Below are positions 19,411 through 28,073 of a DNA stretch of 64,000 nt, one piece after another. The position numbers and the translations under genes are program-made. Under the pieces are notes generated by a model. That model was not told the origin of the DNA. It did not search any database and saw only the letters and a list, made by a program, of their open reading frames with translations. The DNA is from Congregibacter litoralis KT71. Lineage in GTDB: Bacteria > Pseudomonadota > Gammaproteobacteria > Pseudomonadales > Halieaceae. The stretch covers positions 868,809 to 932,808 of the forward strand of contig NZ_CM002299.1 in the NCBI RefSeq assembly GCF_000153125.2. Reading direction: 5' to 3'. The number at the start of each line of letters is the position of its first letter. Position 1 is the stretch's first letter.

Positions 19411-21528
19411 CTATGCGATGGCCCTAAGTGTGACGGGAACCCCGTTGATCGCTGCATTGCCCGACAGTTCATCCAGATAGGCCGCATCGGTCACATCGTT
19501 GCAGGACACCCCTGCGTGACTACTGGCGGTGGTCATACGGATACCCTTGCGGTTGTGGCCAAATCCATGGGGCAGGCTGACGACGCCGGGCATCACCTCG
19601 TCGGAGGCGAGGAGGGTCACCGTGACTTCGCCGCTGCGGGATTGCAGGAGGGCCTGGTCACCATCCCTGAGGTCATGGGCACTGAGGTCCTCCGGGTGGA
19701 CCATGAGTTGATCTCGGGGCTTGCCTTTCACCAGACGATGATAGTTGTGCATCCAGGAGTTGTTGGAGCGCACGTGCCTGCGTCCGATGAGTAGCAGGCC
19801 CTCGGCACGCTGCTCCCCAAAATTGTCCGCGAGACGCTGGATATCCGCCAGGGCCTCGGGCGTTGCACAGTGAATCTGGCGGTCGGCGGTCATGAGGCGC
19901 TCGGGCAGCATAGACTGCAGTTCCCCGAGATCGATGCCCGAGGGGTTGGCCTTGAGCTTGTCCAGACTCAGATCAAAGGCGCTGTCTTTGCCGTAGGGGC
20001 CAAACTGCAGGCCCACGTCGATCATATCGTGGGGCGCTACCCGCTCCTTGGGCTCCTCGCCCAGGGCTCTTGCCACGCGCTCGCCCAGGGCCGTGAAAAT
20101 TTCCCAGTCGTGAAGCTTGTCTTCCGCAGGCTCAAACACCGGCGGGTTATAGCGCGTGGTGTTGCGCATGGCGTTGATATGAAAAGCAATATCGTAGTGG
20201 TCGTGCTCCAGGGGCGAGGTGGGCGGCAGAATGATATCGGCGTGTCGGGTGGTCTCGTTGATGTAGGGATCCAGTGAGACCATGAATTCAAGCTGTTCCA
20301 GAGCGTCATCCAGAGCCCGGCCGTTTGGGGTGGATAGCACGGGGTTTCCTGCTCCGGTGAACATGACGCGGATCTGGCCCTCGCCGGGGGTGGTGATTTC
20401 TTCCGCCATGGCAGCGGCAGGCAGCTCCCGGTCGAACTCCGGGAGATCGCGTACCCGACTGCGGTGCCGGTCAAAGCCACCGGGGCCCGTGCGGGGTACC
20501 TGATCCACCGCCGGAAGGGTGAACATGCTGCCCCCGGGTCTATCGAGATTTCCCGTAGCGATATTGATGATCTGTATGAGCCATTGGCAAAGGCCACCGA
20601 AAATCTGTGTGGAGACGCCCATGCGTCCGTAGCAGATTGCCGCATCAGCCGCGGCAAACTCCCTTGCGATGCGGCGAATAGTCGGCGCATCGATGCCGCA
20701 GTGCTCTGCCGCATGCTCGGGCGTGAAGGGCGCCACGGCGCTGGCGACTTCATCCAAACCCGTGGTGAATTCTTTGAGCCTGCCGGGGTTTGTGAGTCCC
20801 TCTTCAAACAGGGTGTTGAGTAAGGCCGCTAAAAACAGCGCATCACTACCCGGGACAATGGAAAAGTGTTCACTGGCCAGCTCTGCGGTTTCCGTGCGCC
20901 GGGGATCCACCACCAGGAGTTTGCCACCCCGGGCCTTGAGATCCTTGATGCGCTGCTTGACGTCGGGCACGGTCCAGATGCTGCCGTTGCTCGCCAGGGG
21001 GTTCGCGCCGAGCATCAGGAAAAAATCGCTGCGATCGATATCGGGGATAGGGAACAGGGATTTGTGTCCGAATAACCACAGGGATGTGAGGTGGTGAGGC
21101 AGTTGATCTACCGAGGTGGCGGAAAAGCGGTTTCTGGATCGCAGCCATCGAAAGAGATAGTTCTGATGGGTCAGCATGCCGTAGTTGTGTACCGAGGGGT
21201 TGCCCAGGTACACACCGATGGAATCAACGCCGTGTTCTTTATAGCTCTTCACCAGGGCCTCTGCCGTGGCATCCAGTGCTTCCTCCCAGCTGATCTCCTG
21301 CCAGCTGTGGGAGCCATCGTCGTTGTTTATCCGTCGCACGGGGTAGCGCAGTCGATCGGGGTCCTCGTGAATGTCTTTCAACGCCACGGCTTTCGGGCAG
21401 ATATGTCCCCGACTCAGGGGGTCGTCGGGGTCACCCTTGATCGAGAGTATCTCCTCACCGCGGGTTTCGATCTTGAGGCCGCAGATGGCTTCGCAGAGAT
21501 GGCAGGCACGATAGTGGGTTTGGGTCAT
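19411..21528 (-). CDS. Molybdopterin-dependent oxidoreductase, DMSO reductase superfamily
   Basis: A 705-residue protein with an N-terminal [4Fe-4S] site (Cys 9, 12, 16 and 44, ending HICPKAVALKDI), the molybdopterin-binding core (MLGANPLASNGS, VDPRRTETAELA, YGRMGVSTQIFGG, MFTGAGNPVLSTPNG), and the C-terminal dinucleotide-binding domain (LLIGRRHVRSNNSWMHN, VSLPHGFGHNRKG). The region where formate dehydrogenases carry the Cys or Sec metal ligand (about 130-155) contains no Cys, which argues against formate dehydrogenase; Ser or Asp ligation is more likely. No Tat signal is seen, so it is probably cytoplasmic. The substrate is unknown. It is the first gene of the run with lemA and the M48 protease, an unusual association. 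Confidence 0.85.
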   Translation of the reverse strand: MTQTHYRACHLCEAICGLKIETRGEEILSIKGDPDDPLSRGHICPKAVALKDIHEDPDRLRYPVRRINNDDGSHSWQEISWEEALDATAEALVKSYKEHGVDSIGVYLGNPSVHNYGMLTHQNYLFRWLRSRNRFSATSVDQLPHHLTSLWLFGHKSLFPIPDIDRSDFFLMLGANPLASNGSIWTVPDVKQRIKDLKARGGKLLVVDPRRTETAELASEHFSIVPGSDALFLAALLNTLFEEGLTNPGRLKEFTTGLDEVASAVAPFTPEHAAEHCGIDAPTIRRIAREFAAADAAICYGRMGVSTQIFGGLCQWLIQIINIATGNLDRPGGSMFTLPAVDQVPRTGPGGFDRHRSRVRDLPEFDRELPAAAMAEEITTPGEGQIRVMFTGAGNPVLSTPNGRALDDALEQLEFMVSLDPYINETTRHADIILPPTSPLEHDHYDIAFHINAMRNTTRYNPPVFEPAEDKLHDWEIFTALGERVARALGEEPKERVAPHDMIDVGLQFGPYGKDSAFDLSLDKLKANPSGIDLGELQSMLPERLMTADRQIHCATPEALADIQRLADNFGEQRAEGLLLIGRRHVRSNNSWMHNYHRLVKGKPRDQLMVHPEDLSAHDLRDGDQALLQSRSGEVTVTLLASDEVMPGVVSLPHGFGHNRKGIRMTTASSHAGVSCNDVTDAAYLDELSGNAAINGVPVTLRAIA

Positions 21529-21725
21529 GGGCGGTGTCCGATAGTGGGTTGGTGATGGTGCTTTGCGATAGGCAATTCTTAAGGAGAACGACCTGTGCGT
21601 CTACCCCGGGGACAGTTCGGGAAAATCAGCGACGCTCGCCCCAGCGCTCAGCTTGCTACACTGCAGCACTGCCGATGAGGAGATTCCCCCGGGGATCTTC
21701 CCCACAAGCGACTCATGGAGATGTC

Positions 21726-23174
21726 ATGGACAAGAACTGGAACCGCTACAGCGCGACGGAGTATTACGACGAGCTGATCACCCCCAAGGGCACCCCCCGA
21801 CAGGTGGCCCGGCCGGCGGTGAAGCTGTTGAAAGAACTGCCCACGGACGATCTGGCGGCGCGGCGCACCGCTGCTGAGGTGGCGATCCGTGAAATGGGTG
21901 TTTCCTTCACGGTTTACAGCGAGGCGGGAAACATCGACCGCGCCTGGCCCTTTGACCTTATTCCGCGGGTTATCACCGCCCGGGAGTGGGATAAGGTGCG
22001 CCGGGGGCTGGAGCAGCGCAGCCGCGCCCTCAATATGTTTATCCATGATGTGTATAACAAACAGAAGATCTTTGCCGATGGCATCGTGCCACCGGAGACG
22101 GTCCTGGAATCCACCAACTTCAAGGAACAGTGCCTGGGCGCCTCGCCGCGCTTTGGGGTGTGGGCCAATATCTGCGGTTCAGATCTGGTGCGTGACAGCG
22201 ACGGGCATTTCTACGTGCTCGAGGACAATTTGCGTGTGCCCTCCGGCGTCTCCTACATGGTGGAGAACCGCGAGATCACCAAGCGGGTGCTGCCGGAAAT
22301 TTTTGAAAACTACAGTATCCGTCCCGTTGATGATTATCCCTCTCAGCTCTACCGCATGCTGGCTGCACTGTCGCCGCGGGATCGCAAACGGCCGGTGATC
22401 GTCGTGCTCACCCCGGGTATCTACAACTCCGCGTACTTCGAACACGCGTTTTTGGCGCAGGGCATGGGCGCAGAGTTGGTCGAGGGCGCTGATCTGTTTG
22501 TGGGAGACGATGACTGCGTCTATATGCGGACCGTTGATGGCCCCGTGCAGGTGGATGTTATCTACCGACGTATTGACGAGGATTTTATGGACCCCGAAGC
22601 CTTTCGGGAGGACTCGGCCCTGGGTGTGCCGGGGCTTATGCGCTCCTGGCTGAACGGCAAAGTCGGCATCGCAAACGCCCCGGGTTCGGGCGTCGCCGAT
22701 GACAAGGTGGTGTATGCCTTTGTGCCGGACATGATTCGCTATTACCTGAAGGAAAAACCCCTGATTCGCAGCGTGCCCACCTACCTCTGCATGCGCGAGA
22801 AGGACCGGGAGTACGTCCTCAATAACCTTGAGAAGCTGGTGGTGAAGCCAGCGAACGAGTCCGGGGGCTATGGGATTATGGTCGGGCCCCACGCGGATAA
22901 GGCGACGCATCGCAAGTTTGCCAAACTCATTGAAAAGAATCCCCGAAATTACATCGCACAGCCCACCCTGTCCCTGTCCACGGCGCCCACCTACATCGGT
23001 GACGAGATCAAACCCCGGCACCTGGACTTGCGGCCGTTTATTTTGCAGAGCAGGGATACCTGGGTGACTTCCGGCGGACTCACCCGTGTCGCTATGGTCG
23101 AGGGTTCCCTGGTGGTGAACTCCTCCCAGGGAGGCGGCAGCAAAGACACCTGGATCGTGGAGGGTCGGCTATGA
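21726..23174 (+). CDS. Circularly permuted ATP-grasp protein
   Basis: A 482-residue protein of the circularly permuted ATP-grasp type (DUF404/DUF407), related to amide-bond-forming ligases. The start is ATG 21726 with GGAG upstream; the open frame continues further left but lacks family sequence. Characteristic stretches are RALNMFIHDVYNKQKIFADG, YVLEDNLRVPSGVSYMVENR, TPGIYNSAYFEHAFLAQGMG, KPANESGGYGIMVGPHA and RPFILQ. It overlaps the next gene by ATGA. Together with the alpha-E, zinc-peptidase and Anbu genes it forms the neighbourhood reported for Anbu proteases, proposed to make and remove a peptide or peptide tag; this role is inferred, not shown. Confidence 0.9.
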   Translation: MDKNWNRYSATEYYDELITPKGTPRQVARPAVKLLKELPTDDLAARRTAAEVAIREMGVSFTVYSEAGNIDRAWPFDLIPRVITAREWDKVRRGLEQRSRALNMFIHDVYNKQKIFADGIVPPETVLESTNFKEQCLGASPRFGVWANICGSDLVRDSDGHFYVLEDNLRVPSGVSYMVENREITKRVLPEIFENYSIRPVDDYPSQLYRMLAALSPRDRKRPVIVVLTPGIYNSAYFEHAFLAQGMGAELVEGADLFVGDDDCVYMRTVDGPVQVDVIYRRIDEDFMDPEAFREDSALGVPGLMRSWLNGKVGIANAPGSGVADDKVVYAFVPDMIRYYLKEKPLIRSVPTYLCMREKDREYVLNNLEKLVVKPANESGGYGIMVGPHADKATHRKFAKLIEKNPRNYIAQPTLSLSTAPTYIGDEIKPRHLDLRPFILQSRDTWVTSGGLTRVAMVEGSLVVNSSQGGGSKDTWIVEGRL

Positions 23175-24109
23175 TTATGCTGTCGAGAGTTGCGGAGCGG
23201 GTCTACTGGATGGCGCGCTACATCGAACGCGCCGAAGACACGGCACGCCTTGTTGCGGCCTACAACCACCTCGTGATGGATATTCCCAAGGGTTCTCAGC
23301 CGGGCTGGGAGATTCTTGTGCGCATCCTGGATGCTGATCCTGTATTCGATGAGTGGTTCAACGTACGCAACGAGCAGAACGTCCTGCGTCTGCTTATTGG
23401 AGAAGCCGACGCTACCTGCAGCATTCCCTATGCGGTGCACGCGGCCCGTGAAAACGTGCGTACGACCCGGGATGTGATTCCCGACGAGGTGTGGGAGCTG
23501 GTTAATGAGCTGTATCTCTACACCGCCGACGCCGCAGAACATTCCGTGGGGCGAAGAAATCGTCAGCAGTACCTTGAGCAGGTGATTCAGCGCTGCCAGG
23601 TCATCAATGGTGTGCTGCGCAGCACCCTCTGCCGCGATCACAGCTACCGCTTTATCATGCTTGGCCAGCTTCTGGAGCGCGCGGACATGACGACGCGCAT
23701 CATCGACGTGGGCGCCTCGGACTTTCTTGAGCGGGAGGGTGCCACACAGGGTATTGAACACCTGCTCTGGGGTACCCTGCTGAAGTCCATGTCGGCCCTG
23801 GGCGCCTACCGCCGCATGATCGGTCCCCAGGTGGAGAAGAACGCCGCCGTGGACTTTGTCTTTATGGAGGAGACTTTTCCTCGCTCAGTGCGCTTCTGCG
23901 TGCGAGGCATTCAGGATGAGCTAACACCCCTGAGCAACAACAAAGCAAGCCTTCGCGTAGTAGAGCGAATGCGGCGCAAGCTGCGTGGTTTTGAGTCCAC
24001 AAGCATGGATCAGAGCGCCCTCCACGCTTACATCGATGAGCTGCAGCTCATTATCGGCGATCTTCATCAGGCGGTTTATGAGAGCTGGTTTCACAGTGGA
24101 GAAGGATGA
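23171..24109 (+). CDS. Alpha-E domain-containing protein (DUF403)
   Basis: A 312-residue all-helical protein of the alpha-E family. It starts MIMLSRVAERVYWMARYIER with AEDTARLVAAYN, the family signature, and contains RRNRQQYLEQVIQRCQVING and RADMTTRIIDVG. These proteins nearly always occur next to circularly permuted ATP-grasp genes and are thought to assist them; no catalytic activity is established. The ATG overlaps the ATP-grasp stop and its own stop overlaps the next start, so the three genes are translationally coupled. Confidence 0.92.
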   Translation: MIMLSRVAERVYWMARYIERAEDTARLVAAYNHLVMDIPKGSQPGWEILVRILDADPVFDEWFNVRNEQNVLRLLIGEADATCSIPYAVHAARENVRTTRDVIPDEVWELVNELYLYTADAAEHSVGRRNRQQYLEQVIQRCQVINGVLRSTLCRDHSYRFIMLGQLLERADMTTRIIDVGASDFLEREGATQGIEHLLWGTLLKSMSALGAYRRMIGPQVEKNAAVDFVFMEETFPRSVRFCVRGIQDELTPLSNNKASLRVVERMRRKLRGFESTSMDQSALHAYIDELQLIIGDLHQAVYESWFHSGEG

Positions 24110-25131
24110 GACGTTTTGCCTGTGACTGCGGTAGCCCCGTCTACTTTGAAAACGACTTCTGTATCAATTGCCAATCGGCCCTGGGTTACGATCCCAGCCG
24201 CGCTGACCTGATCACCCTCGCCGATTGGGGCGAGGGTATTTTCCGTGACTTTCTGGGCAACGCTTTCCGCTATTGCTCCAATGGGGAGTTGTTCGGGGTC
24301 TGCAACTGGTTGCGACCGGCAGATTCCCCCAGTCAGTTTTGTACGGCCTGCCAGTTCAATCGCACGGTGCCCGATCAATCCCGACCGGAAAACCAGGAGC
24401 GCTGGCTGGTCCTAGAGCGGGGTAAAAAGCGCCTTTTTTACACCCTGGCGCAGTTGAAGCTGCCCATGCTCAACGGTTGGGCAGATCCCCAGCGCGGGTT
24501 GTTACTGGACTTTATCGAGGATGGGCGGACCTCGGACAAGTATCCCGAGACTTTTGTGTCCACAGGTTATCTCGGCGGCGTCATCACTATTAACGCCCTC
24601 GAGGCTGACGACGTAGCCCGGGTCACCGTGCAGGATGAGCTGGGTGAGAGCTACCGTACGGTGCTGGGGCACCTGCGCCATGAATCCGGCCACTACTATT
24701 GGTCGCTCCTGAATCCGGAGGGCCGGCTTCTTGCGGAGTTTCGTCAGGTATTTGGCGATGAGCGCCTGAGCTATCAGGCTGCTCTCGATTCCCACTATAA
24801 GAACGGCCCGCCCCCCGGCTGGCGGGAGCGGTTTATCAGTTCCTATGCCAGTGCTCATCCCAGTGAAGACTGGGCAGAGTGTTGGGGACACTATCTGCAT
24901 ATCTACGATGCCCTGGACACCGCCTGGGCGCACCAGCTCCTGGCCCGTCAGCCGGGGTTTATGTCCATGTCGGAGCGCCTGCGCGCCTGGTCAAAGGTCA
25001 GCCTCATGCTTAACGAGCTCAACCGCAGTGTCGGACGCGGGGATGCCTATCCCTTCGTAATCAACGAGATGGTAGCTGAGAAGCTGGAGCTTATTGATCT
25101 GGCGATGGATCGGCTTCGAACACTGCGCTGA
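24106..25131 (+). CDS. Putative zinc-binding metallopeptidase (DUF2248)
   Basis: A 341-residue protein with an N-terminal zinc ribbon (Cys 6, 8, 19 and 22: FACDCG and FCINC), further Cys pairs (FCTACQFNR), and a metallopeptidase core with HLRHESGHYYW (HExxH) followed by SEDWAECWGHYLHIYD, which probably provides the third ligand. It is cytoplasmic by the lack of a signal peptide. It is last in the ATP-grasp / alpha-E / peptidase run, coupled through ATGA. Its 3' end overlaps the 3' end of the Anbu gene on the other strand by 41 bases. Confidence 0.9.
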   Translation: MRRFACDCGSPVYFENDFCINCQSALGYDPSRADLITLADWGEGIFRDFLGNAFRYCSNGELFGVCNWLRPADSPSQFCTACQFNRTVPDQSRPENQERWLVLERGKKRLFYTLAQLKLPMLNGWADPQRGLLLDFIEDGRTSDKYPETFVSTGYLGGVITINALEADDVARVTVQDELGESYRTVLGHLRHESGHYYWSLLNPEGRLLAEFRQVFGDERLSYQAALDSHYKNGPPPGWRERFISSYASAHPSEDWAECWGHYLHIYDALDTAWAHQLLARQPGFMSMSERLRAWSKVSLMLNELNRSVGRGDAYPFVINEMVAEKLELIDLAMDRLRTLR

Positions 25132-25852
25132 GAGACGGGAGGTTGTCGAAGGCGAGGCGGATATTGTCGTCCCAGCTCTGGCGAAGGTCTGACAGGTAGG
25201 GATGACCTTCTTCCAGAATGCAGTATTCATCATGGGGCTGAAGACTGTCCTTGCGGTAAAACAGGCACTCCAGGGGTGGCCCGACCGTTGCGTTGGAGCG
25301 CATGGTGGAGTCCACGGACACCAGCGCACAGCGCATCGCTGTTTCCACCGGCGTATCACTGCGAATGATCCTGTCCAGAATGGGCTTGCCGTACTTGGTC
25401 TCACCAATCTGAAGATAGGGGTAAAGGTCTGATGCCGTGATGTGATTTCCCTCGGGGTAAATCATATACAGCTCCGGCGCATGCCCCTTGATCTGCCCGC
25501 CCAGAATAAATGTGGCGCTGGCATTGAATCCGGCGTTAGGTCCGCCTTTCTTGGCGTACTTCTGCTGTTCCTTAAGGCTGATTTCACCGATGTAGTCCGC
25601 GACATCGCTCACATAGCGGGCATTGAATATATTGAGCTCCGTGTCTTCTTCAAGATCACGCTGAATCTGCGCGATGACGGCCTGACTCGTGGCCAGATTG
25701 CCCGCCGTAAGGATCACCATGGAGCGCTCGTAGGGCACGGAGAAACGGTGCATTTTGCTGTACTTGCTGACGCGATCCGGGCCGGCGTTGGTCCGTGAAT
25801 CGGAGCAAAACACCAGTCCTTCCTCCAGCGTGATGGCGAGGCAATAGGTCAT
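25091..25852 (-). CDS. Anbu proteasome-like protease (BPH type)
   Basis: Ntn-hydrolase related to proteasome beta subunits and HslV. ATG 25852 was chosen because the product then starts MTYCLAITLEEGLVFCSDSR; removal of Met exposes the catalytic Thr. The conserved SDSRTNAG, MVILTAGNLATSQAV, NASATFILGGQIKGH and YLQIGETKYGKPILDR stretches match the Anbu family (about 250 residues; here 253). The frame is open for 22 more codons upstream, but these would block the N-terminal Thr. It is convergent with the DUF2248 peptidase gene, sharing 41 bases. Substrates of Anbu are unknown. Confidence 0.93.
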   Translation of the reverse strand: MTYCLAITLEEGLVFCSDSRTNAGPDRVSKYSKMHRFSVPYERSMVILTAGNLATSQAVIAQIQRDLEEDTELNIFNARYVSDVADYIGEISLKEQQKYAKKGGPNAGFNASATFILGGQIKGHAPELYMIYPEGNHITASDLYPYLQIGETKYGKPILDRIIRSDTPVETAMRCALVSVDSTMRSNATVGPPLECLFYRKDSLQPHDEYCILEEGHPYLSDLRQSWDDNIRLAFDNLPSLSAVFEADPSPDQ

Positions 25853-25967
25853 GTAGTTAGGTCTATGGAATCCTGCTGACTGAGCGAGGGAATATAACAA
25901 ATATTGCGCGGCTGGCACCCTTGACGAAATGCGTTAAGCTCTGCTCGGATTCTTCCGGGGAGGAAAA

Positions 25968-26882
25968 ATGGCGACAACCCTGCAGCCGCCTGCGCTGTGC
26001 CTGGGCGCTCTGTTGACTCTTGCGCCGATCACCGCCGGGACGCAGGAGTTGGTCCCCCGGGCGTTTTGGCCGAGCCCTGTGGGCACAAATGTCCTGTCCT
26101 TGAGTTACCAGCACAGCCGCGGCGATATCATCGTTGATCAATCCCTGCCCGTCACGGGCGTCGATTCAAGCATTGACTACTTCCAGTTGAGCTACCAGCG
26201 GACCCTCGACATTGTCGGACGAACGGCGAATTTTTCTCTGATCCAGTTCGCCTCCGACGGTAACACCTCGGCGACGGTCGAGGACGAGCCTGTTACGCGA
26301 CGCACCGTCGGGATCGGCGACACCACCGTAAGGCTGGCAATTAATCTTCTGGGTGCACCCGCCATGGATCGAGAGGGTTTTGCGGCCCTTCGGGTGGATC
26401 CCAAGCCTATCGTGGGTGCGAGTCTCAGCGTGACAGCTCCCACGGGTGTCTATGACAGCGACCGCATTATCAACATTGGTGCTAACCGCTGGTCCGTAAA
26501 GCCGGGCGTGGGCGTTATCTATCCCCTGACGCCCTCCTGGCTTCTCGAGGGCGAGTTGTCCGTAGCATTTTTTGAGGATAACGATAATTTTGTGGGCGAA
26601 ATCCGGGAGCAGGAACCCGTAGCCAACGCCCAGTTCCACCTCATCAAACGCTTTTCACGAGGCTTCTGGGTGGCATTGGATGCCAATTATTATGTGGGCG
26701 GCCGTACCCGTGTGGGAGGTTCGAAGAATCAGGATCTGCAGCGAAACTCCCGTTTCGGGGCGACCTTCGTCTATCCCCTGGCGCCGGGTAATGCACTGCG
26801 GTTCGGCGCCTCCACGGGCACCGTCACGGAAACCGGCGGTGACTACGACTTGTTTTCTCTATCCTGGATTCACGCTTTCTAG
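25968..26882 (+). CDS. Outer-membrane beta-barrel protein of the MetA phenol-degradation transporter family
   Basis: A 304-residue exported protein. The N-terminus (ALCLGALLTLAPITAGTQE) is a signal peptide, and the body alternates short amphipathic strands ending in FSLSWIHAF, a C-terminal aromatic typical of outer-membrane barrels. The pattern, with GIGDTTVRLAINLLG, PIVGASLSVTAPTGVYDSDR, NIGANRWSVKPGVGV and SRGFWVALDANYY, matches PF13557 putative transporters. The substrate is not known; a link to phenol is only a family name. GGGGAGGAAAA lies directly before the ATG. It is divergent from the Anbu gene. Confidence 0.82.
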   Translation: MATTLQPPALCLGALLTLAPITAGTQELVPRAFWPSPVGTNVLSLSYQHSRGDIIVDQSLPVTGVDSSIDYFQLSYQRTLDIVGRTANFSLIQFASDGNTSATVEDEPVTRRTVGIGDTTVRLAINLLGAPAMDREGFAALRVDPKPIVGASLSVTAPTGVYDSDRIINIGANRWSVKPGVGVIYPLTPSWLLEGELSVAFFEDNDNFVGEIREQEPVANAQFHLIKRFSRGFWVALDANYYVGGRTRVGGSKNQDLQRNSRFGATFVYPLAPGNALRFGASTGTVTETGGDYDLFSLSWIHAF

Positions 26883-26916
26883 GGCGTTTTAAACTCTATC
26901 TCCAGGGGCTTAAGGT

Positions 26917-27957
26917 TTACCAGGTATAGCCAAGTCGGAAACGATAGGTCTGGTCTAGCTCTTCCGTGCCCTCAACAGCGCCGCTGTTGTAATCCAATAC
27001 GACTTCCGTGGCGCCCTGAATTTGCCCGAGGAGAGGAAAGGCAAGCCCCACGGTGGTGTTGAGAATCAGATTGTTTCTGTCGGCGAGATTTTTGACGCCT
27101 TTGTGGTCTACATACAAGCGCGAGGCCTCTCCAAAATACTGGCTTTCGGAGCGCACGCTCCAGGTCAGACCCACGTAACTGCGATCGGCGGCGGCGCCGA
27201 AGTCTTCGTTAACCTGGGAAAGACCGGTTTCCAGCTCCAGTACAAACGGTGTGCCCACCAACAGGCTTCGTCCGAGATAGGGCCCGAAAGCCGTGCGCAG
27301 ATCGAGATCTGCAAAGCGGTCTTCCTCTGCGGAGGCCGAGATCCCCCAATAATAATCGCCCGTTTGAAAGCGGTCGTATTTCCCCGTCACCATCCAGTTC
27401 TCCGCATTGCGCTCTTTGTTGGCCTCGCGAACCTCGCCCTCCAGCTTCAGGGTGTAGCGATCCTTGAGTCCACTCCATCGGGTATCCACGCGGTAATCCA
27501 GTTCATCAAGAATGGTGTTGCCCCGCTGGAGTGAAAAGGCCGAGCTCGCCAGCCCCGTATGACGATAACCTCTCCCCAGTTCCCAGGGTTCCGGATTGAT
27601 GCGCAGAAGCTCATCCAGGGCATAGCTTGTTTTGCCCTGGGTGGTGAGACTCAAGGTTCTGTTGTCCACCACCAGGTTGTCCGTGGCGAGCACAGCCCCA
27701 TCTTTCATTTGCAGGGTGACATTAGAGACCACATCCATGGCAACGATGTTGCTCTTTTCGATGGTTAACATCCCGGCAAAATCGGTGTCGATCATCACCT
27801 TGCCGTTGTCCGCATCGTGGAAGCTGCCGATAATGACCGATCCGTTAACCAGCTCGATGCGGTCAACGTTCGCCTGGGCAAGGCCGCTGGATAGAAAAAG
27901 AAGAATGAAAATTGCGCAGCGGGCGCTGCGCCGGATAGAACCGATGAGTGGAAGCAT
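26917..27957 (-). CDS. DUF481 outer-membrane protein
   Basis: A 346-residue exported protein. The signal peptide is CAIFILLFLSSGLAQA. A small N-terminal beta domain of about 110 residues follows (VDRIELVNGSVIIGSFHDAD, TLQMKDGAVLATDN). A DUF481 beta-barrel spans about 125-346 (ELDYRVDTRWSGLKDRYTLK, WGISASAEEDRFADLDLR) and ends YRFRLGYTW, with a terminal aromatic suitable for barrel assembly. The function is unknown. It is convergent with the MetA-type barrel gene, 34 bases away. A 5' inverted repeat lies just upstream. Confidence 0.82.
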   Translation of the reverse strand: MLPLIGSIRRSARCAIFILLFLSSGLAQANVDRIELVNGSVIIGSFHDADNGKVMIDTDFAGMLTIEKSNIVAMDVVSNVTLQMKDGAVLATDNLVVDNRTLSLTTQGKTSYALDELLRINPEPWELGRGYRHTGLASSAFSLQRGNTILDELDYRVDTRWSGLKDRYTLKLEGEVREANKERNAENWMVTGKYDRFQTGDYYWGISASAEEDRFADLDLRTAFGPYLGRSLLVGTPFVLELETGLSQVNEDFGAAADRSYVGLTWSVRSESQYFGEASRLYVDHKGVKNLADRNNLILNTTVGLAFPLLGQIQGATEVVLDYNSGAVEGTEELDQTYRFRLGYTW

Positions 27958-27967
27958 GGCGATGTGA

Positions 27968-28015
27968 GGACGAGACCCTGATTCAGCGTGAAAGCGCGAA
28001 TTTTAGGGTCTCATC
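27968..28015 (-). promoter_or_regulatory. Inverted repeat upstream of the DUF481 gene
   Basis: GAGACCCT (27972-27979) and AGGGTCTC (28005-28012) are perfect complements, extended by GGA/TCC beyond one mismatch, around a 25-base loop. It ends about 10 bases before the DUF481 start on the minus strand and overlaps a TAAAAT -10-like hexamer (28006-28001). It could be an operator or a leader hairpin. Confidence 0.4.
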
Positions 28016-28073
28016 CGTTCCCAGGCCAGAGGCTTCTACCGTTTAAACCACGGTATGACGTAGCCTGCAGTCG

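Noticed and set aside
19411..21528. Calling the molybdopterin enzyme a formate dehydrogenase
   Set aside because: The expected Cys/Sec ligand region has no Cys and no in-frame UGA, and no formate dehydrogenase accessory subunits are adjacent.
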